Origin: Streptomyces sp. NBC_00271
Lineage (GTDB): Bacteria > Actinomycetota > Actinomycetes > Streptomycetales > Streptomycetaceae
Length of the DNA stretch: 64,000 nt
Assembly: GCF_036178845.1 (NCBI RefSeq)
Contig: NZ_CP108070.1
Location: 8,928,001 to 8,992,000, forward strand
Direction of reading: 5' to 3'
Made by a program: the position numbers and the translations under genes. The notes beneath the pieces were generated by a model that was given only the letters and a program-made list of their open reading frames with translations, searched no databases and was not told the DNA's origin. This document shows positions 27,209 through 36,494 of this stretch, piece after piece (the first letter of the stretch is position 1; every line of letters starts with the position of its first letter).

Positions 27209-28111
27209 TCAGGCCCCGGTGGCGAGGAGTTCGTCGGCGTGGGTGTTCACCGGCTGGGGGGTGCCCGTGAGGTCGAGCACGAAGAGGGGGATCCCGAGGG
27301 CGTCGGCGCAGCGGCGGGCGTCGTCCGCGTACCCGGCCAGGGAGAAGTAGACGCATCCCGTGGACTCCGACATGGCCGTCAGCCACAGGCACTCCACGTC
27401 GCGCAGTGCGGCCGGGCGGACGGTGGGGTCCACCTGCGCCAGCATGCCGCGGGCGGCGAGTCCGATGCCCGAGGGCGGGCGCTGGTCCGCCCTGCGGATG
27501 TCGCGGTAACCGAGCCACCGCAGATACAGCGCGGCCGCCGTGACGGCGTCCCGGGCGGTGCGGATGGTCACCGGCTGGAACATCGGGCGCGGTGTCGGGG
27601 TGGTGCGCGGCAGTGGCAGGTGGTCGGGGATGAGGGGGCTTCCCGGCGCGGCGGGGGCGGGTGACGGCCCTGCGGTACTGAGGGGCGGCGACCCGGCGGT
27701 ACCGGGGAGCGGTGGCTCTGGGCTGTGCGGTGCCGCCTCAGGTTCCGGTTCCGTCTCCAGGTCCGCGGGGGCGCCGGTGCCCGGCACGACCTCCGCGCGC
27801 AGGGGGCGCCGTACCCCTCGTACCGGAATCCGCAGCATGGCTCCGCAGGGGCAGCCCAGTTCCGGATGCGGCCACTGGTCCGCGCGCCCGCAGGCGTCGC
27901 AGGGGACCGTGACCCAGTCCTCGTCCCAGGTGCGGTGGGTGACCTGCGCGGGATCGGCGAGGCGGTCGAGCGGGGGCGTGACGGGGGCACCGCACACGCA
28001 CGGGTACGACGGCGCGGCAAAGAGATGCTCGCGGCGGCAGGCCGGACACCGCACCGGCACGCTCTCGGCCATGGCCCACTCCAGGACGTCACGTCGGGAC
28101 AGCGTGTCCAT
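27209..28111 (-). CDS. Zinc-ribbon protein with restriction-endonuclease-like C-terminal domain
   Basis: 300 residues. The N-terminal ~95 residues carry paired cysteines (VRCPACRREH, YPCVCG, VPCDACGRADQW, LGCPCGAML), forming two zinc ribbons. A Pro/Ala-rich linker (to ~180) leads to a C-terminal domain with YLRWLGYRDIRRAD, DVECLWLTAM and YADDARRCADALGIPLFVLD. The last segment resembles the end of Mrr-type endonuclease-like folds (A..LA..LGIPL...D). The D-(E/D)-x-K catalytic pattern is not obvious, so nuclease activity is doubtful. It is conserved in Streptomyces with unknown function and is divergent from gcl. ATG 28111 is used; ATG 28072 is possible. Confidence 0.6.
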   Translation of the reverse strand: MDTLSRRDVLEWAMAESVPVRCPACRREHLFAAPSYPCVCGAPVTPPLDRLADPAQVTHRTWDEDWVTVPCDACGRADQWPHPELGCPCGAMLRIPVRGVRRPLRAEVVPGTGAPADLETEPEPEAAPHSPEPPLPGTAGSPPLSTAGPSPAPAAPGSPLIPDHLPLPRTTPTPRPMFQPVTIRTARDAVTAAALYLRWLGYRDIRRADQRPPSGIGLAARGMLAQVDPTVRPAALRDVECLWLTAMSESTGCVYFSLAGYADDARRCADALGIPLFVLDLTGTPQPVNTHADELLATGA

Positions 28112-28228
28112 CGTCCTCCAAGCCGGAGGCCCGCGGCAGCGAAACGCTCCGACAACCCCCGCCCTTCCCTCCCGCGGATCCAGCCGGGTGGGCACCCTTG
28201 ACGCTCTTCGGCACGCCACCTACATTAC

Positions 28229-28264
28229 TTCCAGATAGTAGAAGTTAATTTCCATAATGCGGAA
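28229..28264. promoter_or_regulatory. Double-site operator upstream of gcl
   Basis: Two sites whose left ends are 21 bp apart: TTCCAGATAGTAGAA (28229-28243) and TTCCATAATGCGGAA (28250-28264). The second is an almost palindromic TTCC-N7-GGAA. The 36-bp element matches the one before hyi (34720-34755, other strand) at 26 of 36 positions. Likely bound cooperatively by a dimeric repressor, perhaps of the IclR/AllR type, which is inference. Confidence 0.7.
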
Positions 28265-28352
28265 TCACCGCACTGTGGAGTCACCAGGAATCACCAGCTC
28301 TCCGAGGGGCGCGACGGGAGCGCGAATCCGACAGCCGAAGCAGGAGTACTCC

Positions 28353-30137
<1,785 letters not shown>

Positions 30138-30173
30138 GGTACGCGTTCCTCGCGTACTGGTCGCGCACGTACC

Positions 30174-30206
30174 AGGGGCGGTTCACCGTTTGGGTGAGCC
30201 GCCCCT
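30174..30206. terminator. Hairpin terminator after gcl
   Basis: AGGGGCGGTTCACC / GGTGAGCCGCCCCT, a 14-bp stem with one mismatch (30174-30187 and 30193-30206), starting 37 bp after the gcl stop. Confidence 0.75.
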
Positions 30207-30240
30207 CGTGTTGTTCCCCCGTGATCCCCCGTACCCCCGT

Positions 30241-30277
30241 CACGAGGCCCGCCGCCCCCGTGCCGGCGGGCCTCGTG
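30241..30277. terminator. Second hairpin after gcl
   Basis: CACGAGGCCCGCCG / CGGCGGGCCTCGTG, perfect 14-bp stem (30241-30254 and 30264-30277). It may end transcripts from both gcl and the converging 78-residue gene. Confidence 0.65.
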
Positions 30278-30395
30278 TGCCGAGAATGTGCCCATCACCG
30301 GGGTGAGTTGAAGCCCCTGGGGTCGTGTTCAGAGCTTGATTTGAGGGTTGCGTAGCCGGCGTACGTCCACTGGAGTACGTGTCCGAGGCGTGTTC

Positions 30396-30632
30396 TCAGT
30401 CCTCCGGGAGCTCGAGCTCCTCGAACCCCGGCCAATGGTCGGGCCCGCCGCCCTGCCAGTCGATGATGTCGCTCTTGTCGACCTCGATCTCGTCCAGGTC
30501 GACCTCGGCCCGCCGCAGGATCTCGATGACGTCGTCGAGGTGATAGGCGACACCGAGCGTCTCGTCCCCCGTGGTGACCCGTCGCGAGCCGTCCAGTGCC
30601 GGGGCGTGCACGACGATGCTGGGATAGTCCAT
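30396..30632 (-). CDS. Small conserved acidic protein, function unknown
   Basis: 78 residues from ATG 30632 (MDYPSIVVHAPALDG). It is strongly acidic, with a predicted helix rich in Asp/Glu/Val/Ile (VAYHLDDVIEILRRAEVDLD) and an acidic tail GFEELELPED. Codon bias is that of a real Streptomyces gene, and neither flanking frame is better. It is not assigned to a family. It sits between the gcl and catalase terminators as a single gene. Confidence 0.6.
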   Translation of the reverse strand: MDYPSIVVHAPALDGSRRVTTGDETLGVAYHLDDVIEILRRAEVDLDEIEVDKSDIIDWQGGGPDHWPGFEELELPED

Positions 30633-30703
30633 GCTTTCAGGCTGCTGTGCTCGGGCCGACTCCGCACCCCGGGAGCACGCCGGGAGCACCCCGGAAGCAC
30701 GTC

Positions 30704-30738
30704 GAGGCGCCGGGTACGGAGTCCGTACCCGGCGCCTC
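30704..30738. terminator. Perfect hairpin
   Basis: GAGGCGCCGGGTACGG / CCGTACCCGGCGCCTC, 16-bp stem with a 3-base loop (30704-30719 and 30723-30738). It lies ~70 bp upstream of the 78-residue gene and 230 bp beyond katA, possibly a back-up terminator for katA. Confidence 0.6.
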
Positions 30739-30920
30739 GCTCGGTGTGTGACGGGGACCGCGGCGGCCGCGACGGAACCGGGGCCGGCCTTCCCTCAGGT
30801 CGAGAAGAGGGTCCCGGGACCTTCACCACCGCACTGGCTCACATCCGCCGCGGTCCTCGTCGTGCCCGCGTGCCACCGGCGACCACCCCTCATCCGGGTC
30901 GCTCGGGTCCTCGCGGGCCG

Positions 30921-30960
30921 CGCGTCACCGGGCCGACCTCCCGTCTGGCCCGGTGACGCG
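30921..30960. terminator. Catalase terminator
   Basis: CGCGTCACCGGGCC / GGCCCGGTGACGCG, perfect 14-bp stem (30921-30934 and 30947-30960) starting 9 bp after the katA stop. Confidence 0.8.
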
Positions 30961-30969
30961 GTCAGGGGG

Positions 30970-32427
30970 TCAGTCCTCGCGCAGGGCGTGGACCGCTTCC
31001 GCCACGCGCCGGCCGTACTCCGGGTCGGCGGCGTGGAAGTGCGCGAGGTTCTTCTCGACGACGTCGTCGCGGGAGACCTGTGCGAGGCCACCGGCGATGT
31101 TGGCGATCAGCCGGGACCGCTCCTCGGCCGACATCAGGCGGTAGAGCTCGCCGGCCTGGAAGAAGTCGTCGTCCTTGGTGTGGAGGGGAGCCTCGTGGGT
31201 GCCGGTCCAGCCGGCGACGGCCAGCGGGGCCGACAGCGGGCGGCCGGTCTCGGCCGGGCCGCCGTAGGAGTTCGGCTCGTAGTTCTTGGCGGCGCGGCCC
31301 TGCGCGTTGGATGCCATGAAGCCGTCGCGGCCGTAGTTGTCCGCGGTCGTGGCCTTCGGCGCGTTCACCGCGAGCTGGGTGTGGTTGACGCCGAGGCGGT
31401 AGCGGTGCGCGTCCGCGTAGGCGAACAGCCGGCCCTGAAGCATCTTGTCGGGGGAGGGGCCGATGCCCGGAACGAAGTTGTTCGGGGAGAACGCGGCCTG
31501 CTCGACCTCGGCGAAGACGTTGTCGGGGTTGCGGTCCAGGACCAGTCGGCCCACGCGCTGGAGCGGGAAGTCCTTGTGCGGCCACACCTTGGTGAGGTCG
31601 AAGGGGTTGAAGCGGTAGTCCGCCGCTTCGGCCGCGGGCATGATCTGGACGTGGAGGGTCCAGGACGGGCGCACGCCCCGCTCGATGGCCTGGAGCAGGT
31701 CCGTCTGGTGGGAGTTCGGGTCCTTGCCCGCGATCTCCTGCGCCTGCTCGGTGGAGAGGCTGCGGACGCCCTGGTTCGTCTTGAAGTGGTACTTGACGAA
31801 GAAGGCCTCACCTTCGGCGTTCGTCCACTGGTAGGTGTGCGAGCCGTAGCCGTTCATGTGCCGGTACGAGGCGGGGATGCCGCGGTCGCCCATCAGCCAG
31901 GTCACCTGGTGCGTGGCCTCGGGGGCGTGCGCCCAGAAGTCCCAGACGTTGTCCGGCTCCTGCTTGCCCGTGAACGGGTCGCGCTTCTGGGAGTGGATGA
32001 AGTCGGGAAACTTGAGCGGGTCCTTGATGAAGAAGACCGGGGTGTTGTTCCCGACGAGGTCGTAATTCCCCTCCTCCGTGTAGAACTTGACCGCGAAGCC
32101 GCGCGGGTCGCGGACCGCGTCCGCGCCGCCCAGGTTGTCGGCCACGGTGGAGAAGCGCAGGAAGACCTCGGTGCGCTTGCCGACCGTGTTCAGGAAGTCG
32201 GCGTGGGTGAAGCCGGTGACGTCGTCCGTGACCTCGAAGTGGCCGTACGCGCCGGAGCCGCGGGCGTGCACCACGCGCTCCGGGATGCGCTCGCGGTTGA
32301 ACCGGGCGAGCTTCTCCAGGAGGTGCTGGTCCTGGAGGAGGAGCGGGCCGCCTGCGCCGGCGGTGGCTGAGTTCTGGTTGTCGGCGACCGGAGCACCGGA
32401 CTCGGTCGTAAGCACGCGCTTCGACAT
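30970..32427 (-). CDS. katA: Monofunctional heme catalase
   Basis: 485 residues, a small-subunit (clade 3) catalase. Active-site His54 is in [13 protein letters not shown], the distal Asn in [10 protein letters not shown], and the proximal heme Tyr337 in [14 protein letters not shown]. It decomposes H2O2 in the cytoplasm. Its placement in a urate-degradation island makes sense because uricase releases H2O2. Its promoter carries the same palindrome as the uraD promoter (see 32477-32517), which links the two functionally. No peroxide-type Fur/CatR gene is adjacent. Confidence 0.97.
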   Translation of the reverse strand: MSKRVLTTESGAPVADNQNSATAGAGGPLLLQDQHLLEKLARFNRERIPERVVHARGSGAYGHFEVTDDVTGFTHADFLNTVGKRTEVFLRFSTVADNLGGADAVRDPRGFAVKFYTEEGNYDLVGNNTPVFFIKDPLKFPDFIHSQKRDPFTGKQEPDNVWDFWAHAPEATHQVTWLMGDRGIPASYRHMNGYGSHTYQWTNAEGEAFFVKYHFKTNQGVRSLSTEQAQEIAGKDPNSHQTDLLQAIERGVRPSWTLHVQIMPAAEAADYRFNPFDLTKVWPHKDFPLQRVGRLVLDRNPDNVFAEVEQAAFSPNNFVPGIGPSPDKMLQGRLFAYADAHRYRLGVNHTQLAVNAPKATTADNYGRDGFMASNAQGRAAKNYEPNSYGGPAETGRPLSAPLAVAGWTGTHEAPLHTKDDDFFQAGELYRLMSAEERSRLIANIAGGLAQVSRDDVVEKNLAHFHAADPEYGRRVAEAVHALRED

Positions 32428-32821
32428 CGTGGACCTTCCATGCGAGGGGCAGCGGAAACCGACTTCCGCTTTGTGGAGCCTAGGTTTGGGGCGTTCCGAA
32501 CGTCAACAGTCTGTTGAAATGGGTTGGGTTCCGGGTGGCGCCGTCGCTTGGGCGCGACAGGACAGGTGTCAGCGACGACACCACCCGGAAGTCTCAAAAC
32601 CACCCCGAAGCCCTCGGGGCTGTGCCCCTCGTACCGGGGCGGCGCTTGACGCATGCGGCCGCGCCCGAGGTGTCAGAGCTTCGCCCTGCGTGCTTCACGT
32701 CTGCGGCCGACGCATTCGGCCGCGCCGAGGCGCCAGGGTCCGCGCCAGCGGCGCCACGGCCGCGTCCGAGGGGCAGGGTCGCGTCCGAGGGAGCAGGGGC
32801 GTGTCTGGTGTGACGGGGGTG
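32428..32821. other. Gap between katA and glxR
   Basis: About 390 bp. The left part holds the katA promoter and operator (listed separately). The remainder, about 32520-32820, has no recognisable gene and no strong hairpin; CCCCGA..TCGGGG (32613-32629) is the best stem-loop downstream of glxR. Confidence 0.4.
32477..32517 (-). promoter_or_regulatory. katA promoter with TCAACA-N3-TGTTGA operator
   Basis: On the minus strand, TTGACG (-35, 32501-32506) and TAGGCT (-10, 32477-32482) are separated by 18 bp. The perfect palindrome TCAACA-N3-TGTTGA (32503-32517) covers the -35 box. The uraD promoter at 35500-35540 has the same palindrome, -35 sequence and spacing. A bound protein would exclude polymerase, so repression is expected. 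Confidence 0.75.
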
Positions 32822-33757
32822 TCAGAGTTGTGCGCCTGAGAGCCGTTCCACGGAGCGGAGGAGGGCCGAGTGGTCCAGGCCGCCGTCGCCCTGGGCGCGC
32901 AGGGAGGCGACGAGCTGGGCGACCACGGCGCCCACCGGCAGCGCGGCGCCGACCGTGCGGGCGGCGTCGGTGACGATGCCCATGTCCTTGTGGTGCAGGT
33001 CAATGCGGAAGCCCGGCTTGAAGTCGCGGTTGAGGAAGTTGTCCTTCTTCCGCGTCAGTACGGTGGAGCCGGCAAGACCGCCGCCCAGGACGTCGAGCGC
33101 CGCCTTCAGGTCCACGCCGGACTTCTCCAGGAAGACCACGGCCTCGGCGCACGCCTGGATGTTCACGGCGACGATCAGCTGGTTCGCGGCCTTCACGGTC
33201 TGGCCGGAGCCGTGCGGACCGCAGAGCACGATCGTCTTGCCGAGCGCCTCGAAGAGCGGCTCGGCCTCGTCGAAGTCGGCCTGCTCGCCGCCGACCATGA
33301 TCGACAGCACGGCCTCGATCGCCCCGGCCTCGCCGCCGGACACGGGGGCGTCCAGAACCCGGATCCCCTTCGCGGCGGCCGCCTTCGCGAGGTCCACGGA
33401 GGTCTGCGGGGTGATCGACGACATGTCGATCAGCAGCGCGCCGGACCTCGCGTTCTCCAGGATGCCGTCGGGCCCGTACGCGATGGCCTCGACCTGCGGG
33501 GAGGCGGGCACCATCGTGATCACCACGTCGGCGTCCCGCACGGCCTCGGCGATCGAACCGGCGGCCCTACCGCCCGCGGCGGCGAGGCGCTCCAGCTTGT
33601 CCTGCTCCAGCGTGAACCCGGTGACGTCGTACCCGGCCTTGACCAGGTTCTCCGACATGGGGGAGCCCATGATGCCGAGACCGATCCAGGCGACCGCCGG
33701 GCGGGCCGGGCGGGCCGGACGGTTCGGGTGGGAAGAATCTGCACGAGTGCTGCTCAT
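32822..33757 (-). CDS. glxR: Tartronate semialdehyde (2-hydroxy-3-oxopropionate) reductase
   Basis: 311 residues. A Pro/Arg-rich N-terminal tail precedes the NAD(P)-binding WIGLGIMGSPMSENLVKAGY; then DAPVSGGEAGA (substrate signature), GSGQTVKAANQLIV with the catalytic Lys, and LHHKDMGIV. It reduces tartronate semialdehyde from Gcl to D-glycerate. It starts 44 bp after the hyi stop and is transcribed with it from the operator at 34720-34755. ATG 33757 is chosen because the ~20-residue tail is shared by no other frame and upstream sequence is the end of hyi. Confidence 0.95.
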   Translation of the reverse strand: MSSTRADSSHPNRPARPARPAVAWIGLGIMGSPMSENLVKAGYDVTGFTLEQDKLERLAAAGGRAAGSIAEAVRDADVVITMVPASPQVEAIAYGPDGILENARSGALLIDMSSITPQTSVDLAKAAAAKGIRVLDAPVSGGEAGAIEAVLSIMVGGEQADFDEAEPLFEALGKTIVLCGPHGSGQTVKAANQLIVAVNIQACAEAVVFLEKSGVDLKAALDVLGGGLAGSTVLTRKKDNFLNRDFKPGFRIDLHHKDMGIVTDAARTVGAALPVGAVVAQLVASLRAQGDGGLDHSALLRSVERLSGAQL

Positions 33758-33801
33758 GAGGGTGCCTCTCTGACTGCTGTGATACGTCGATGAGTTGCCG
33801 C

Positions 33802-34659
33802 TCAGCGGGCGGCTCGGGCCGCGGCCGGCAGCCAGTCGAAGGCCGCCGCGCTCGGACGGTCGCCCGGCTTGTACTCCAGGCCGACCCAGCCCTCGTAACC
33901 GGCCTTCCTCAGCCGGCCGAGCAGGTCCTCCAGGGGCAGGGTCCCGGTGCCCGGGGCGCCGCGCCCGGGGTTGTCGGCGATCTGCACGTGGCCGGTCTTC
34001 GCGGCGTACCGCTCGATCACCGACGGCAGGTCCTCGCCGTTCATGGACAGGTGGTACAGGTCCATGAGGAACCTGGCGTTGCCGAGGCCGGTCGCCTCGT
34101 TGACCCTGTCGACGACGGCGACTCCCGCCGGGGCGCTCACCAGGGGATAGAGCGGTGACTCGGGCTGGTTGAGGGTCTCGATCAGGAGGATCGCGCCGAT
34201 CCGGTCGGCGGCCCGTGCCGCGAGGACCAGGTTCTCCAGCGCGAGCGCGTCCTGCTCGGCCGCCTCCACGCCCTCGACGCGGTTGCCGTACAGCGCGTTG
34301 AGGCCCTTGCAGCCCAGCGACCGCGCGAAGTCGGCCGCCACGTCGATGTTGGCGCGGAACCGCTCCGACTCGGCGCCGGGGATCGACAGCGCACCCCGGT
34401 CGGGGCCGGGCAGCTGTCCGGCGTAGAAGTTCAGCCCCGTCAGCTGGACGCCCGCGTCCTCGATCGCCTTCTTCAAGGCGTCGAGTTCGGACCGCTCGGG
34501 GGTGGGGGAGTCGACCCAGGGCCACCACAGCTCGACCGCGGTGAAGCCCGCCGCGGCGGCGGCCGCGGGGCGCTCCAGGAGCGGGAGTTCCGTGAAGAGG
34601 ATCGACAGGTTGACGTTGAAGCGTTGCTCGGTGGCTGTGCCCCATTCGGAACCCGGCAT
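33802..34659 (-). CDS. hyi: Hydroxypyruvate isomerase (TIM-barrel, AP-endonuclease 2 superfamily)
   Basis: 285 residues. The start region FNVNLSILFTELPLLERPAA is typical of Hyi. Metal-binding acidic residues appear in FTAVELWWPW, LIETLNQPESPLY, DLYHLSMNGED and GLEYKPGD. It interconverts hydroxypyruvate and tartronate semialdehyde, feeding GlxR immediately downstream in the same operon. ATG 34659 starts 61 bp from the double-site operator. Slight Ala-run (PAAAAAAGF) near the N-terminus is normal in actinobacteria. Confidence 0.93.
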   Translation of the reverse strand: MPGSEWGTATEQRFNVNLSILFTELPLLERPAAAAAAGFTAVELWWPWVDSPTPERSELDALKKAIEDAGVQLTGLNFYAGQLPGPDRGALSIPGAESERFRANIDVAADFARSLGCKGLNALYGNRVEGVEAAEQDALALENLVLAARAADRIGAILLIETLNQPESPLYPLVSAPAGVAVVDRVNEATGLGNARFLMDLYHLSMNGEDLPSVIERYAAKTGHVQIADNPGRGAPGTGTLPLEDLLGRLRKAGYEGWVGLEYKPGDRPSAAAFDWLPAAARAAR

Positions 34660-34719
34660 GTGGCTCGGCGCTCCCTTCCGTGTCGAGACGTTCGGCGGCG
34701 AGAGTCGAGCGTCAATGAA

Positions 34720-34755
34720 TTCCGTATTGCGGAAGTTAGTTTCTGCTTAATGGAA
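34720..34755. promoter_or_regulatory. Double-site operator upstream of hyi-glxR
   Basis: Read on the minus strand: TTCCATTAAGCAGAA (34755-34741) then TTCCGCAATACGGAA (34734-34720), left ends 21 bp apart. It matches the gcl element at 28229-28264 in 26 of 36 positions. It lies in the divergent space between hyi and the 83-residue gene and could control both directions. Confidence 0.7.
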
Positions 34756-34828
34756 GACTGCCGTCGGGTGTCGAGGCTTGTCAAGAGGGGGCTGCCGGAA
34801 AATCGACACCGCGCAGTAGGTTGAGCGC

Positions 34829-35080
34829 GTGCGATTGAGAGTGGAGTTCACGACCGAGCCCTTCGACCTCGACGAGGCGCCCCCGCACGCGCTGGTCGCC
34901 CGCGAGGTCATCGAGGCGGCCGAACTGGACGCCGTGGACGTCGGCCCGTTCGGCAACACCGCCGAGGGGGACGCGGACGCGGTGCTCACCGCGGTCGACG
35001 CGCTGCTGCGCCGGGCTCTGGCGGCCGGCGCCACCAGGGTCTCGCTGCAGGTGAACGCGGTCGGGGAGGGCGATAAGTGA
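34829..35080 (+). CDS. Small protein resembling the thiamine-binding (MTH1187/YkoF) fold
   Basis: 83 residues from GTG 34829. The alternation of a beta strand (RLRVEFTTEPFDLDEAPPHA), helix (ALVAREVIEAAELDAVDVG), GNTAEGDADAVLTAVDALLR and a final strand ATRVSLQVN resembles the small ferredoxin-like MTH1187/YkoF proteins, which bind thiamine-type ligands. Since Gcl needs ThDP, a cofactor link is tempting but unproven. Its stop overlaps the next gene's GTG (GTGA), so the two are co-translated. No Shine-Dalgarno sequence is visible, so a leaderless or very short leader mRNA is possible. Confidence 0.55.
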   Translation: MRLRVEFTTEPFDLDEAPPHALVAREVIEAAELDAVDVGPFGNTAEGDADAVLTAVDALLRRALAAGATRVSLQVNAVGEGDK

Positions 35081-35445
35081 CCGGTATCGGAGACGACCCC
35101 TTCGTCGCGGCGGTCAAGCCGCTGGTCGACGCCATGGGGGGCGAGATGGTGGCGCCCGACCTGGCCGGCCCCGACGACGTCGTGCTCTCCTGGGAGGGCG
35201 CGGACGTGGTCGCCGTACGGCTGCCGCAGCTGGCCGACTCGCTCGATCACATCCTGGCCGCCCTGGAGCGCAAGCAGGGCAAGCCGCTGGCCGACCTCGA
35301 CCGCAAGTCCAAGCAAGAGGTCGTACGGGTGCTCGAGGCCCGCGGAGCCTTCTCGGTGCGGCACGGCGTGGAGACGGTGGCGAGCGCGCTGGGCGTCAGC
35401 CGCTTCACCGTCTACAACTACCTGAACCGCGAGAAGGAGGCCTGA
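35077..35445 (+). CDS. HTH_22 (DauR/YheO-type) helix-turn-helix regulator
   Basis: 122 residues. The C-terminal half, SKQEVVRVLEARGAFSVRHG, then VETVASALGVSRFTVYNYLN, is the HTH_22 DNA-binding motif of DauR/YheO regulators (K-qEiV..L...GaF..r.av..vA..LgvSr.tvYnYL). The N-terminal ~55 residues (DPFVAAVKPLVDAMGGEMVA) are too short for the usual YheO PAS-like domain and may be a reduced sensor. It lies just upstream of uraD-uraH-uox and is the best local candidate for the purine-locus regulator that binds the TCAACA-N3-TGTTGA palindrome; this is inference. Confidence 0.75.
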   Translation: MTGIGDDPFVAAVKPLVDAMGGEMVAPDLAGPDDVVLSWEGADVVAVRLPQLADSLDHILAALERKQGKPLADLDRKSKQEVVRVLEARGAFSVRHGVETVASALGVSRFTVYNYLNREKEA

Positions 35446-35499
35446 GCGCCGGGCGTCGGTGGTCGCCTCGCGCCGGGCGTCGGTTGTTACCTCGATTTT

Positions 35500-35540
35500 T
35501 CAACAAAGTGTTGACGTGGTGTTTCCGAGGGCGTTAGCTA
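35500..35540 (+). promoter_or_regulatory. uraD promoter with TCAACA-N3-TGTTGA operator
   Basis: Perfect palindrome TCAACA-AAG-TGTTGA (35500-35514) overlapping the -35 box TTGACG (35511-35516). An 18-bp spacer leads to TAGCTA (-10, 35535-35540). Geometry is identical to the katA promoter. The transcription start should fall near 35547, about 30 bp before the uraD start. Confidence 0.78.
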
Positions 35541-35578
35541 GCCGCAGCCCGTCCAGCACAAGGCCACGGAGGCTTCCC

Positions 35579-36094
35579 GTGACTTCGAGTACGACACCCG
35601 GCGGCCTCGCCCGGTTGAACGCCCTGGAGGAGCACGCGGCCCGCGCCGCCCTCCACGAGGCGTGCGCGTCGACAGCCTGGGTGCGCGCCCTGCTCGCCGA
35701 CCGCCCGTACACCACCCCCGACGACCTCTTCGCCGCGAGCGACGCCGCCATGGCCGAGCTGACCGCCGAGGACCTGGCGGAGGCGATGGCGGGGCACCCG
35801 CCGATCGGGCGGCCGAAGCCCGGGGACCCCACCTCCTCCCGGGAGCAGCGCGGCATGGCCGGCGCCTCCGCGGAGCTCAAGGAGGAGATGCTCGAACTGA
35901 ACCTGGCGTACCAGGAGAGGTTCGGCCATGTCTTCCTGATCTGCGCCACCGGCCGGACCGGCGAGCAGATGCGCGACGCGGTCAAGGAACGGATCGGCAA
36001 CTCGCCCGAGCAGGAGCGCGAGATCGTCCGCTCCGAACTGGGCAAGATCAACCGCATCCGGCTGGCCCGTCTCGTGGAGGAGGAGAACGTATGA
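35579..36094 (+). CDS. uraD: OHCU decarboxylase
   Basis: 171 residues. It catalyses the last urate-pathway step, stereospecific decarboxylation of 2-oxo-4-hydroxy-4-carboxy-5-ureidoimidazoline to S-allantoin. Motifs: a catalytic His in GHPPIGRPK, SREQRGM, LNLAYQERFGHVFLICATG, and EREIVRSELGKINRIRLARL at the end. GTG 35579 follows CACGGAGG; the frame extends 40 codons upstream across the promoter, which is not translated. The gene overlaps uraH by ATGA. First gene of uraD-uraH-uox and probably the downstream deaminase. Confidence 0.95.
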   Translation: MTSSTTPGGLARLNALEEHAARAALHEACASTAWVRALLADRPYTTPDDLFAASDAAMAELTAEDLAEAMAGHPPIGRPKPGDPTSSREQRGMAGASAELKEEMLELNLAYQERFGHVFLICATGRTGEQMRDAVKERIGNSPEQEREIVRSELGKINRIRLARLVEEENV

Positions 36095-36489
36095 GCACCG
36101 ACACCACCGCATCCGTGTCCACGCACATCCTGGACACCAGCGTCGGACGCCCCGCCGAGGGCGTCGCCGTCCGGCTCGCGGCCCGTGGCGGCCGCACGGC
36201 GGACTGGCGGGAGCTCGGCGGCTCCGCGACCGACGCGGACGGGCGGTGCAAGGACCTCCCGGCGCTGCCGGAGGGGACGACCCATGTACGGCTCGACTTC
36301 GAGGTCGAGGCGTACTTCGAGAAGAAGCAAGCCGATGCGCAGCAGGACGCCCCCGCGAATCGGGACAGCGGTGCGAGCGGAGTGTTCTTCCCCGAGGTGA
36401 CGATCACCTTCGCCGTCAGGCCGGGCGAGCACTACCACGTACCGCTGCTGCTCAACCCGTTCGGCTACTCCGTTTACCGAGGGAGCTAG
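36091..36489 (+). CDS. uraH: 5-hydroxyisourate hydrolase (transthyretin-related)
   Basis: 132 residues. The start STHILDTSVGRPAEGVAVRL and the tail HYHVPLLLNPFGYSVYRGS carry the active-site His, Arg and the diagnostic C-terminal YRGS. It hydrolyses 5-hydroxyisourate from uricase to OHCU. A hydrophilic insertion EKKQADAQQDAPANRDSGAS (~85-104) is longer than in typical 110-115-residue members and probably a surface loop. Overlaps uraD by 4 bp, and uricase starts 6 bp after its stop, so tight coupling is expected. Confidence 0.95.
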   Translation: MSTDTTASVSTHILDTSVGRPAEGVAVRLAARGGRTADWRELGGSATDADGRCKDLPALPEGTTHVRLDFEVEAYFEKKQADAQQDAPANRDSGASGVFFPEVTITFAVRPGEHYHVPLLLNPFGYSVYRGS

Positions 36490-36494
36490 CAGAA

